From NCBI RefSeq assembly GCF_000004075.3, contig NC_026655.2, positions 20,259,489 through 20,323,488 on the forward strand: 64,000 bases of DNA, in the 5' to 3' direction. The notes under the pieces are model-generated. The model was given only the letters and a program-made list of their open reading frames with translations. It was not told the origin of the DNA and searched no databases. The translations under genes were made by a program, and so were the position numbers. How positions within the stretch are numbered: the first letter of the stretch is position 1; every line of letters begins with the position of its first letter. Below, in pieces: positions 25,691-38,084 of the stretch. Source of the DNA: Cucumis sativus. Taxonomy: Eukaryota; Streptophyta; Magnoliopsida; Cucurbitales; Cucurbitaceae.

Positions 25691-27371
25691 GAAGAATATT
25701 ACAAGAATTCTGGTGTGAGAAAAGAGAGAAATATTGGAGTTATTTCTTGTGGCTGAGAATTGGGAGGAGTAACAGAAATAGAGGAAGGTGACCTAGTAAT
25801 TTTAGGATTGCCTAAAAGTGGGATGTAAGAGTTGGGTTAATCTAATGCCATATTATGGATGTGATTCATTTTGTGGGGTTGAATTTGAAATGATGGGTAT
25901 CAGAAATCTAATCTTTTGAGAGTGTGAAAAGCTCAAAATGACTTGAGAGGGGTCAAAGTGGTGACAAGTGGCAAAAGGCATATGGGGGGGGAGGTGGAGT
26001 TGTGGAGCGAAAGGGACAAAGATATGAATTTATATTTGCATCCACAAATCAAGTGGTTGTGAGACACTTTACAAGTTGGTTATGCTCATAATAACTATTT
26101 GAATGGCCCATCTATGATGTAGTTTAGAAGTTCGGTTGATGGAGCTCAGCTCTCAACATTTGGCAAACCATCTTAACTTAAGATTTTGATTTTTTTATGT
26201 TATAGTTAAATATGTTTTATAACTATTTATATTTTTTTGTTTCTTAAAAGAAAAAAAGTGTGGTTCAACATAAGACTATAATAACTATCTTTGGTTAACT
26301 ATTTTTTTTAGATTAAAATAGTTTAGAGGTAGATCGAAAAATCCCAAAAACTAATAGTGAGAGGAGTATATGTATGTTTTAGTAAGGGCTTGGGTCAATT
26401 AGGCATAGAAGTTGGGCCTCGCAAGTTGTAAGTTACACAAATGGACTTGGAGGATGGCTTGAATTGGTGGAACAGAAATACTATAAGAAAAAAAAAAAAA
26501 AAAGTAAAGTAGAAGTAAGTTTATTTTGTTTTGTGGTGCTACAAATATAATTCGGGATTTATATATCGTATCTACAACTATCTAATAGTGTTATCTCAAT
26601 CTTATCATTAATAATAAAATTCACTTTTAAACTTTAGTGTTCGTATAATCCATTTCATGTTTGTCAAATTGCCAATAAATAGTGATATTTGGTGGGGTGT
26701 GTGAAAAACATACATATTCAGACTTTCTAAAGAAGCCATTGAGAAATAATTAAATATTGACAAAATTTATCAAAATCTCATTATTAGCTTTAGTTGTTTT
26801 ATCTTCATCGACATTCTTATTCGAACTCAAATTTTGGATTTGTTTAAATAAATAAAATAGAATACTTTATCATAATCATGGGTTTAAATAATTTCTAAAA
26901 AAATAGAAAAATATCCTATTTAAAGATATACATAAAAAAATAGAAAAATAATTTCTTTAACTCTAAAATATCTTTTAAAACTAAATATAATAATTAAAAG
27001 TTACCTTTTAAATATATGAAAACACTTTAAATATAACAAACACTTTAAATATAACAAAGTTAAATTGCACCACACAGTTTCCTTTTCTAAATTCACTACT
27101 TGAGTATACATTAATTTTGAAAAACTAGAGATTGCAATGCACACTTTTCTTTTAACTTTTACGTCTAGAACTTGAATTTTGATGCAACAAGTTTTTAGTA
27201 ACGTTGGATTCATAATTGCTTTCTATAATTTAAGCAATAATGCACACTTTCCTTGAATTTATAACTCTAAGAAAATGTTAAACCCTAAATTTGATCCCAC
27301 TTTATTGTAAGTTGTAATATTTCAATCTATGAGATTGGTATGTTAAATATGTACACAAGTTTTGATAACTT
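25691..27371. other. Intergenic, CIPK upstream region
   Basis: The first few hundred bases are G-rich on the plus strand (a further run of 8 G at 25984-25991), then AT-rich DNA follows. No supported gene. Confidence 0.55.
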
Positions 27372-29225
27372 TGTCACACCCCAGACTGTACTGTGACGAT
27401 AACGTCGAAATAGTAGGAATAGAATGCGAGTTTGTTACAACTTTAAAATTTTCTTATTGCAACATCTTATCATCAACTTCTTTTAAACTATTAACAACAC
27501 TCAAAATGCAACTGTGGTAAATAAAACGCCAAACAAAATAAATACAAACCAAAATGTAAACTTTATCAATAACAACCATTTCATACACATTTACAACACT
27601 TTGACCCAATAATTAAGGCTTAACCATTCCCAAAACACCTTGAATCACCTCGCCACAAATTCTTCAACCTTTTTCCCTACTTGACCTAAACGCCCGAAAA
27701 GTGAAATTTTAAAAAACGTAAGTCTAAATGATGTAGTGAGGTTTTATGAAATTCTTTTTGCAATGCCCTTTGATAAATTCTTTTCGTCAAATCATAAATA
27801 CAAATACAAATTAGTTGATCAATTAAATACTTTATTGTGCAAAACATGTCAAAACGCATGTAATTATTCTCACAATAGAATTATATCATCTCGCAAATCA
27901 TATCAATATACATTATGCATGACACCAATTCGCATAGCACATCATTTTCGCATCACATAAATCATCTCAAACAAACACACATTACTTAATTATTCTTTTC
28001 GCCAAGGATCTCGAATCGTTCTCTATGCTTGATCTCATTACCTCGCGTTTAGACTACTGTATCAACAACATCCTAGAACGTATAGATTTGTCCTTGTTGC
28101 TCAGAACACTAAGCTTTATATGCTTCTTTCAACGCATAAGCCAGCTACTTGTCACCATGTAGCCCGTACACCCCATGGTAGCCTTGACTCTTTTATGTGC
28201 ACATAAAAGTTAGCATTATCTCAAAGAAACAACTAATAGTTTGAAAACCACTTAATAGTATGAAAATCATAATCATCAAATCAAGCTTTAACGTTATAAA
28301 TCATGTTTGAAAACATATAAACTTTTCGTAGAAATCTCTTTTGAAACACTTTTCATTTGAATTCTTCTTTCAAAATAGTAAAGCGAAACCACAAAACTTT
28401 TAAGAAGAAAACCACTCACCACACTTTACCAAAAATCCTCCTTTTCATTCTCTTCTCGTGAAACAAATTGTCGTACTTAACACTTTGTTTTTCTTCTTCT
28501 CGCCAAAGCAATACAACAACATTTTAGCATTTATTTTTAATAAAATCATTTGTGCTGACTCAATTACCAAGTCCTTTATTTATAGAGCCCATAAACTATC
28601 TTAATCATGTCTAAACTCTTCTTAGTTTGCCAACTTCTGCTTAAAACTTTACACGTGTAAATTTAATACTCAACTCTGTCATGCTTAATTCCTTAATCTG
28701 ACACGTTCATCCCTGTCAAATCTGATATGACATTTTCTTCGCCAAACTTTACTTCTTGTCTAACCTCATACCACAAATAACTTTAACCACTTAACATTTC
28801 TCGCGAATAACTTTATCGAGTGGTTATCTTTACTACAAGAAATCTTCCTCGCAAACTAACCAACTTTTATTCGCTTAGAACACTTATTGCAAACTTAAAC
28901 TTCAAAGGTTCCTTGCGAGCTTCTTCATCGCGAAACCCTTGGTTATTATCTCGAAGACTACCCACTGCCTAGTCGTTTTAGTCAAAACTTCGCTTCTTAA
29001 CTTACGTGAATAATTTCTTTTGAGAGCGTTCAGACTTATAGATTCTACTGCAAATCATTTTTTTCTCAAAACTTTCTCGCAAATTAACTTCTTAATCGCA
29101 AAACTTTTGTTAACCATAAAAGATTTTATTGCTTGATCATTTTCACGGATTTAATCAAACACCAACTTCTTTAATACTCAGTCGAATTTTACTTCCTATA
29201 CTCAAATTAAAAACGGATCTTTACA
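27372..29225. mobile_element. Possible solo-LTR-like unit with recurrent TCGC motifs
   Basis: The stretch opens with TGTCACACCCCAGAC and closes with GGATCTTTACA, i.e. TG...CA borders of the kind seen in plant LTRs that end in TGTRACA. Inside it, motifs such as CTCGCAAA, TCGCGAA and TCGCCAA recur a dozen or more times, which sets it off from the AT-rich flanks. No matching 5-bp target duplication was found and no coding remnant is visible, so identity is uncertain. Confidence 0.35.
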
Positions 29226-31337
29226 AAGACTAGTTTTGTTATATGTTCATGCTTTTCTTTATATAATAAACTTGGTTTTGTTTTGTTTTTCATGATCACG
29301 GGTTTGTTTATTTTTTATTTTGTTAATTTTCTTTAGGTGCCAAACACTACTGCTTTCCAAGATGATTATGATGATTTAGTACTTCACTTTATATTTATTT
29401 TAATTTGGTGGGTATATTTGCTTTGTAATTTTAATTTTATTCTATTTTAGACTCAAACCTTCTCCAAGAATCTTAATTCAATGAATTTTATTTTGCATAT
29501 TCTTTACACAATTATTTATATATATATTTTTTTTTAACTATCCCAACGCCATATATCATGAAATGTCGATCAAAGTAGGATTTGTACATATCATTTATTT
29601 TGACGTCAACAAAGGGTCACTTGTGACAAACCATCTATAGATGACTTGATTTAATTGGAAGTGTCTTTATTAACAAATCAAAATGTTAACATTAGAATAA
29701 TTTTCATCATAAACCTAAATTTGAAATCTTGTTGGGATATTGACCCTCAATATAGATAGTATTTTAATGTAATAGTTTCACCATAATATCGTAGATCGTT
29801 ATCAATGTGTTTTAGTTCTAATTTTAAAGATTTATTCTTCTAACAATAAGTGTTGAAAGATACATTTAATGAATATAAAAATGTATATATATGATACTAG
29901 AAAATATAATGGATTAGGTTGTGTGAAATTTATATCTATTGTAAATAAAATTATCCTACTCATCAAATTTAGAACTCACAAGAAGAATCATCTAAGGTTA
30001 GACTTATCAAAACCTTTTAAATTAAATTGAATTTAAAATTCAGACAAATTATTTGAATTAACATGATCTTTCATATTTGTATTTAGATTTTTATCTGCTA
30101 ATTTTAGCTTTATAATAATCCTAATTTTTATATAATTGACATAATTTATTGAAGTTAATGAATATATGATTGATTGACGATCTAAATAACACATATTGGA
30201 AAAGTAGTTTTAGATTTTTGATCCAAAACACATTTTGTTCATATTTAAATTTAAAATGATTAGTTTGTTTGTCATTTTCTCTTTTTGTTGTAATAAAATA
30301 GAAATTGAATAGGGCCAAGATGTTTTAGGTTTTTTCAATTGGGGCCTTGGAATTTGATTTGAATCAGGTTGAAGGATATATAAACTGACACCATGAACAT
30401 GGCGAATTAAAATCTCTTTACCTCAAAATCCAATTACTTCCCATTTTTTAAACCTTCTCTTTGGAACTTGTCTCACCATTTCGTCTCTTCCTCTCTCTTT
30501 CTTTTACTTCCTACAAGTCTTCATACTTTTTTTATATTCCTACAAGGTGAATATAAGAAATAAATCACTATTTTTACTTTATTGGAGAAAAAATTATATA
30601 ATATAACAAAATTAATTAAAATCTTTATACCATACATATTTATATTTATGAATATTTGTGGTAGTTTTATCACATTTATATATAAAAAAAAATTCATAAG
30701 AATAAAAAATAAAGGGAGACTTGAGTGAATGAAATATAAAAATTAAACATTTTAAAAGTTTAGAAATGATAGAAGGTTTTTCTATAAATATAAATAGCTT
30801 CTTGAAATATCCATCCGACTCCATATATATCTGATCATTTTTATTTTGTAAATTTGAGACTTTAATATCGTAACACGCTACAAATATTAGGAAAATAACT
30901 TCTATTGGATATTAAACAATTAAGAACGTAATCTATGTAAATTTAGAGAGAAAGATAGGTCCTAAATCATGATATGAGATTTACAAAGGTAGGGTAAACA
31001 ATAAGAATAAATAAAACAGACTAATATATATTCTTACAACAAATAGCAACCATACAAAATATGTCATCAATCTAAACACAACTTTATTTTAAGCTATATT
31101 CTCATACATAACCAAGTTAAAAGTTGGAAGAAATGTATATAAAATGAATAATATCAACAAATCTATTATTTCATGTCTTTTTTTTTTGTTAAATCAATAG
31201 ACAAAAAAGTGTATGTGTATACTTACGTTAAAAGACCTAAAAGAAAATAAAGATACATTACATGAATCGTATCGTATGTACATGTTATCGTTTTTTTCCT
31301 TTTAACTTTGTATTCTTAATTCTAATTTTCTATTATT

Positions 31338-31497
31338 CTTTTTCTAATAACATTTTTTCAGGTTAACATCAAATTTTAATTTGGTTTTTTTTTGTACGAG
31401 TGTTAGACTTATTCAAGCTTTTTCTAATAACATTTTTTCGTATTAACATCAAATTTCAAATTGTTTTTTTATGTATGAGTGTTAAATTTATTTATTT
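31338..31497. repeat. Diverged 80-bp tandem duplication
   Basis: Two adjacent copies, each starting CTTTTTCTAATAACATTTTT (31338 and 31418), continue in parallel through a shared AACATCAAATTT and a GAGTGTTA segment with scattered differences. Confidence 0.7.
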
Positions 31498-33234
31498 TGA
31501 ATGAAAAACACATCCAAAATTTTAAGTCATTAATTTAACACTAAAACTACCGTAGGGATTGTTTAGAAAGGAAAAAAAAGAGTCAAACTTTCACAAATTA
31601 AAATACGAAAGTAAAAAAAAAAAGAGGACATATTTGGTTAATGCAGCAAAAAGTTATAAAATTGATTAAAATTGAAGAGCATAGTGATTTGATTAAATTT
31701 AGAAAAGAAAAGGAAATGCATAATTGGAGCTAAAAAGATGTGGCCAAATATTTTGGGGGGTGAAGGTCAGCCTAGATAGGTAAGGTGATGTAAGCATTTG
31801 GCTCGGTGGCGTCCGTAGCTTCAAGGCTTTCTACAGCTAAATTAAACTACAATTTTATCTCTAAAATTAAAATTGGAAACGATTTTGGTTTTTATTATAT
31901 AAAAATGAGGTTGATTAATGAATGAATGAATTAATGAAGGGTGAAGGCTGAAGGTTTCACTTTGCATATCAAACAAATGCAAATCACGTGAACTGAACGT
32001 GGGGATTGACATGACAAGTTGATGCACAAAAAACACAGCCTCGCACCTGCCTCCCTCTTAATGCTATTACGTCATTCGCGCCCCAACACCGTGGAATCCT
32101 CCCCCCTTCATTTCTTATTCAACAATACATACATATATATATTACCACAACATATGGATAGATATGTATGTTTATATTTTTGTTTATTGTATAGTTCCAA
32201 ACTACTCATTTGGAAGAGTTTAATCAATTTGATTTTTTTATTCAACCTTCAAATTCGAACTAAACTATTAAAATAAATTTTTATTTTTTTAATTGAATGT
32301 GACCTAATATTTGTCTTCAATGAGGTAAGAGTCTGCATTAAGTGTGCTATTACGCTAATCCAAGAGTTCGTTTATGAATTTAGCAAAATAAAAGTAACTC
32401 AGAATTGAATAATTGGGTTCATCTTAGATTTAAAACTTGTAGTTATTATGATTTTTGGACTTTATTTAGGAGGATTATCTCAACCAACGAATAGGTTTTA
32501 GATTCAAACTTAGATAATAATATCGTAATAAACGAGTTTGAATGGGAACGCAATATAAAGATATATTAACCGCCTTGTGATGTGAACGTGACAAAGCAAT
32601 ATAAATACAAAAGAAAAAGAAAGAAAGTAGAGTCCAAAATGGTAATACCGATGAAGGAAACAAAATTAGGTTTGGAAGAATTAGGTCTGACTGTTTTTGA
32701 GTGTACACTCACGAAACCCCATAGGATCAAAGTTTGAGAACTGCAACTCTTTTGCTTCATGTGCAATACCTCTTTCGTCTTCGTCTTCATCTTCGTCTTC
32801 CTCTCTGCTTTTTTCTTTTTTTCTTTTTAATATTGTATTTGCGTAATCCATTCAAAACAAATATAATCAAACAAAAGCAGTCACTATAAATTGCACGCAT
32901 CACAATATCCTCTGCTCCAATCTCTCGGATTGTAACCAAAATAATATCATTATTACTTTCCCCGCCGGATTAATTTTTAGTTATTTGTAATTTGTATATA
33001 TCCTCAATTTTCAATAATATTACTTTTATCTTAAATCCTACTTTCTTTTTTTTATCCCTAAACTTTCTATATTCTTCTGTTTTACTTTTAAAACCTTTAA
33101 AACAAGGTTTACTTTGTTCTAATGATGCTGTAGTTTTTAATTATATATGTTTAAATAACTATGTTCTAGATTTACTATATTAATTAAATTGATTAAGGAT
33201 GGAAATATTTATGTAACTTTATTTTTGGGTATTT

Positions 33235-33375
33235 TTAAAAATAATAAAATAAATTAAAATATTTATAAATTATATTAAAATTTTGAATTCTATCACTTCT
33301 AGCTTCTTATCACTATAACATATCAATACTATCACTAATAGAATTTGTTAAATATTTTGTAAAATCTACTATTTT
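33235..33375. repeat. Dispersed AT-rich repeat, copy 1
   Basis: Shares AAAATAAATTAAAATATTTA, ATTTTG.ATTCT.TCACT and AGAATTTG, in the same order and spacing, with 34075-34195. A looser relative occurs near 60585-60670. Probably an old non-autonomous element; no termini defined. Confidence 0.45.
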
Positions 33376-34074
33376 TAAAAATTTTCTCTTAATTTTTTGT
33401 ATGGGTTATTTTTAATTTTATTTTAAATTTTGTTTCACGCACTAGTATATTATGTGAGTCCTATTTTTTTATTCAGCTTCAGATGATTTGTTTTCCTAAT
33501 TTAAAATTTTTTAAAATAAAAATAAAGTGCGTGAACGGATGAGGGAGTTGAGTTTTGGAGAAGAAAAAAAATTAGTTGTTTGATTTAATTGATTTAGATG
33601 TGTTGATTATATTTTTGGGTTGACAAAAATGATTCATCGAATATACTGACATCATTTTTTTAATTATTTATCAATTTAATTAATACGATGATCTTAGAGA
33701 AGAGTCGTCAAATCAAATCATCAAATTAAATATAATATTGAAAGCACTTCAACATTTTATTAAAGAATGGACAGAAACCAAATGATAAAAGATCAAACCA
33801 AGTTATTTTTAAAAGTTCAAAAACTAAAATTGATGTTATAAAAGTTTAAGAACAAAAATAGATACAAAGCTTAGAGTGTAACATATAATTTAAACCATTA
33901 AAAACGGACGAGTACAAACTATACAGAAGAAAACTTTAATGCACCCATCCAAATATGTTCCAATAAAATATCCTTAAGGTGTAATTTTTTTCGTGTGTGA
34001 TTTGTTTATAGAGTTTTTTTTAAGAATAAAAAAATTTGGCAAACTATTTACAATAAATAAAAGAGACATTGTTA

Positions 34075-34195
34075 AAAATAGTAAAATAAATTAAAATATT
34101 TACACGATGTAGCAAAATTTTGGATTCTGTCACTGATAGTTTTCTATTAATATAGCATATACAGAATTTGCTAGAGGTTGTAAATAAAAATAATA
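34075..34195. repeat. Dispersed AT-rich repeat, copy 2
   Basis: Partner of the copy at 33235-33375. It shows the same ordered segments, including ATTTTGGATTCTGTCACTGATAG. Confidence 0.45.
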
Positions 34196-34961
34196 AGAGA
34201 TTTTTTTTTTTCAACTATAAAATTTTATCAAATAATAATAATAATTATTATTATTTTGATAACTTTCATGTATGATAGGTAATATTTTTAATGGAATCAC
34301 AGTGGCTTTTGTTTATATGAATAATTACAATAGGCCAATAGACAGCCTAAATAATAATAAAGTACATAATAACTAATCTTTTAAAGGTAGAAAAAATGGT
34401 AAAAAATAGAAAAATTGCTTTTAGTAAATTTTTATAGTAAGGAAAATAGTTTATCAAATTTTCTATTTTTAAATAAAAGAACCGATAAAATGTAGATGAT
34501 ATACCCAGAAAATTTTGTTATATGATTTTCAAATTATTTGGAACTGTTGTATATCTATTAGTATAGTGCAACAACTGTTTTAGTTATTACTTTTGAAATA
34601 ATGAATTAGAAATGGATTTATTTATAAAACATTATTTTAATAAATAATGAAAAGGATAGGGTAGGGAGTAGGAGGGTAAAAGTAATTTAAAAAAGAGGTG
34701 AAAAAATTATGCAATTTGCTCACATGTGTTGGTCAAACCTGTCAACTTCCTAATTCGTAAATTTGACACAAACCAACAGCAAAGGATATATATCAAAAAT
34801 TTACTTCAAAAATAATAAAAAGTTGAAGATGAATTGTAATTGGAAACTAAAAATTAGAAATAATTTTTTGAAAAAAGTGCAAAAAGGACAAAAATAAGGA
34901 CCCGTGGCAGAAGACAATTGTGGAAGGTGAGGAAGGTGGGGGTTGTGTTGGGAGTAGAGAG

Positions 34962-34976
34962 ACAGCATAAATAAAG
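34962..34976 (+). promoter_or_regulatory. Candidate TATA box of the DOG1-like gene
   Basis: CATAAATAAA lies about 70 bp upstream of the ATG at 35040, a plausible core-promoter position with a short leader. No other TATA-like sequence is better placed. Confidence 0.3.
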
Positions 34977-35039
34977 GAAAGCATTTGTAAGAAAAAACGA
35001 AAACATCACCCCCTCATTCCTCCCATCACATCCAATTCC

Positions 35040-35921
35040 ATGGCAACCCAGGATATGTGTAGCAGTAGCAGCACCATCACCACCAAGAAGAAGCAGCAGC
35101 AACTACAAGAAGATGGTTTTTCGAATACTCACGAGGAACGATCCCGCTGCTGCTTCGAAGAATGGATGCAACTTCAACGCGAAGACTTAACCCACCTCCT
35201 CAAATCCCTTCACCAACCAACAAACAACGACACCACCACCACCACCACCACTGTAATCCGCAATTGCATCTCTCACTTCGAACACTACATCTCCAACCGC
35301 ACCCTCTTAGCTCAAGAGCACCCTTCCCCTCTTTTCGCACCCACATGGTGCACTTCCTTAGAAAATTCCCTCCTCTGGATGGCCGGTTGCCGACCCTCCA
35401 TTTTCATTCGCTTAATCTACGCACTCACTTCCTGTAGTAGTGAACCCTTAATAACTAATGATGATGACAATAAGAACGGTAATAATACTGTTACTAGTAT
35501 AGGGGAACTGTCTCCTAGTCAGATGACACGTGTGAATGGGCTACACATGAGGACGATAAAAGCGGAGGAGAAACTGACGAGTGAATTGGCGAGCTGGCAG
35601 GAGGAGTTGGCGGATGAGCCGATTGCGTTGATAGCGGCGAAAGGGGATTGTGGGGATGAGGTGGTGCTGAATAATATGATGAATGAAGAGGCGGAGATGG
35701 CATTGAAGGAACATGAGAAAGTTATGGGAAAAGTGATTGGGAAAGCGGATGAGTTGAGGTTGAATACGATGAAGGAATTAGTGTTGGAGATTTTAAAGCC
35801 AACTCAAGCGCTTCAGTTTTTGGTTGCCAGTAAGAAGCTTCATCTTTCTTTACATCAATGGGGAAAACGTAGAGATGAGAAGCAACGCAGAATCAGATGT
35901 TATCACTCAATCTCTCATTAA
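35040..35921 (+). CDS. DOG1-domain protein (DELAY OF GERMINATION 1-like)
   Basis: An intronless frame of 293 aa with clear coding composition. The DOG1 domain, shared with the C-terminal part of TGA bZIP factors, starts at CFEEWMQLQREDLTHLL (about 38-54) and covers most of the protein. Later hallmarks are PTWCTSLENSLLWMAGCRPS (about 101-120), ELSPSQMTRVNGL and a final helix ending at about 277 in LQFLVASKKLHLSLHQWG. A short Thr run (ACC repeats) interrupts an early loop. Arabidopsis DOG1 controls seed dormancy through ABA-related PP2C phosphatases (AHG1, AHG3); whether this protein does so is inferred. It is the only gene of its group on the plus strand. By gene order it is the positional counterpart of DOG1 (At5g45830) and of the DOG1-likes at At4g18650-18690. 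Sequence alone does not decide which, although the missing introns resemble the DOG1-like paralogues. Confidence 0.92.
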   Translation: MATQDMCSSSSTITTKKKQQQLQEDGFSNTHEERSRCCFEEWMQLQREDLTHLLKSLHQPTNNDTTTTTTTVIRNCISHFEHYISNRTLLAQEHPSPLFAPTWCTSLENSLLWMAGCRPSIFIRLIYALTSCSSEPLITNDDDNKNGNNTVTSIGELSPSQMTRVNGLHMRTIKAEEKLTSELASWQEELADEPIALIAAKGDCGDEVVLNNMMNEEAEMALKEHEKVMGKVIGKADELRLNTMKELVLEILKPTQALQFLVASKKLHLSLHQWGKRRDEKQRRIRCYHSISH

Positions 35922-38084
35922 AATATAATATAATACAATAAATAAATAATACTCAACTCTCCTAAACTATGTCCTCCTCGTCGTCGTCATCATCTAACTC
36001 TCTCCCTCTCTCTCTCACTACTGTTTTTTTTTTCTTTTTTTCATAATTTCTAGATTAAGAACATATATGTTTGTTTTCTTGTTTTTTAATTTATTAATAT
36101 GATAATTAGACGCTACCAGACTCTACTCTCATTACTAATTTTTTAGTTGAAATTTTCTCTACTGAAAAAAGATAAAAGCACAAAATTTCATACTCCTTTT
36201 ATCATTATAATTTTCTGCAAAATGAGTGTAGGTTGAAATATTTTATACTGAAAAATACTAATGGACTTGTCGAACCTCTCTATCTTTGTAATTGGCCAAC
36301 TGGGTGTCCTATCTCTACACAATACAATCTCCATCTTGGCTCATCTCAATATATCTAACCATTAAATTCCTTTTTAGGACAATGGGTAAAGTGGAGAAAT
36401 AACACTAACTTTCAACTTTCTGGATATGAACTCTTTATTTTGTTTCATCTAACTTTCAACGACAACTTTTTTTGTTGTTACCTCTCATCATTGGCATATA
36501 TTAAATTTTCAAATTTTTCCTTTTTTCTTTTGTCTTTTAACACTATTATTTTGAAGAACAGAAAACTGTTATCCAAAACTTTTATCAAAATAACATGAAC
36601 TTTTAATGGATAAGAATTTTGGGTCTATATTTTTAATTTTGTAACAGCTTAATATCTGAAATTTACTAGGTAATAATTTAACTATACTTTAAAATATTGT
36701 TAAAATATTGTAGAATTTCTTCTCTCTCTACATTGATAAATTAACTAGGAACTAAATGTCTATCTTTCACTTAATATTTAGATGATACTTTTCATGTTAG
36801 AATTAAATTGTTACCTATTTAAAAGATTTTACATACTAGAGCTTACAAATTAATAAGCACAAGAACTATATATATATATATATATTATAAATTTGAAAGT
36901 GCAAAGAATTCTAACTTTTAAATTTGTATAACAAACTTATAAGCTTTAAGATTATTTAATAAGTCTCTAAACTTGAACATTTGTTTCTAATAAATCCTTG
37001 ACTTAGCCAAATTCCAAGCTTTCAATTTTTGCTCAGTGAGCTTGTGAAAATGTAAGAAACTTGAATAGGTGATGGAGAAGGAAATATCAAATACAATAAT
37101 TCAATAATTCAATAATTCAAAAACGCATTGAACGAATGAACACCTTTTGAAATTCAGTAGCCTATTATATAAAATAAATAAATAAAAAAGCTAAGAAAAT
37201 GATAGATCTATTACCCTCGTTTTAAAATTAACGACCAAATAGATACAAGAGACTAAAACGTAGATTCAACGTAAAAGTTTATGTTTGTTCACGAAAATTG
37301 GTTTATATAAAGGCCATAGAATGTTAGAAAATGGGAAAGATTACTTGTGGGAAAGAGAAAAATGGAGGTTAAGGACAGTAACCGAAAGCAGAGAGTTTAG
37401 GAATTGTGAAATGGTGAGGAAAAAATGCATTGCTGAAAAAGAAAAAAAAGGAATGTACATAACTGGAAAAGAGGAACGAGCTAAAACAACAATTGTTACA
37501 ATACAAAAGGGCAGGGTATAGCAGCAAAAATTTGGGGGTTTATCTAAATAAATCTAGTAAAAGGGTGGGATTTTTTTTAAAAACAAATTTATGTATTATT
37601 TCACTCCATTTGAGATGATGCACTTTGTGTATTAGAAATGTTACATCCCGAACTTTGATAAATAGAGATTACACAACCAAGTATGTAACAAAAAAAAAAA
37701 AAAGAAAAAGAAAAAGAAAAGAACAGCACCCCCCCCTACTTCACAAACTCCAAACCCACACCCTTATTGCAATATCAGCATATGCTAGAAAGAAATTGTG
37801 GAAAAGAATCTGAATCAAATGAATTGTGAGGGCTTGCTTACATGAAAAGACCAATAAAAAAAGGAGGAAAAAAAAAAAAAAGAGAAATAAGAAAAGGGTT
37901 CCACTTTCCAAATGCCATGTGTTGTAGAGACTGAGAAGCAAAGCAAATGAATAGCAGGGGAGGAGCCAGAGTTTGAAAGAGGCTATGTTTGTTTTTAGAT
38001 ATTAACACAGAAAAGAAAAAACATACTATACTTGGCAACAATGGACACACAAGGAGACACAAGTGTTGTAGTTGCTATTGTTGT
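35922..38084. other. Intergenic between the DOG1-like and MDIS1-like genes (convergent ends)
   Basis: Both genes end here, so the stretch holds their 3' flanks. It contains an AT microsatellite (about 36868-36886) and an AATTC-type short repeat near 37095-37120. At 37639, TGTTACATCCCGAAC resembles the end of a plant LTR but has no partner. No supported gene. Confidence 0.55.

Larger units (their letters stand above)
29226..34960. other. Long gene-free, AT-rich region
   Basis: No supported coding gene. Open frames are low-complexity. It holds an 80-bp tandem duplication (31338-31497) and two related copies of a dispersed AT-rich sequence (33235-33375 and 34075-34195). A CACGTG box sits at about 31986 with a second ACGTG 15 bp away, but no gene starts nearby. 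Confidence 0.6.

Noticed and set aside
37639..37680. LTR terminus (TGTTACATCCCGAAC)
   Set aside because: Resembles a plant LTR end, but no partner terminus or target duplication could be found.
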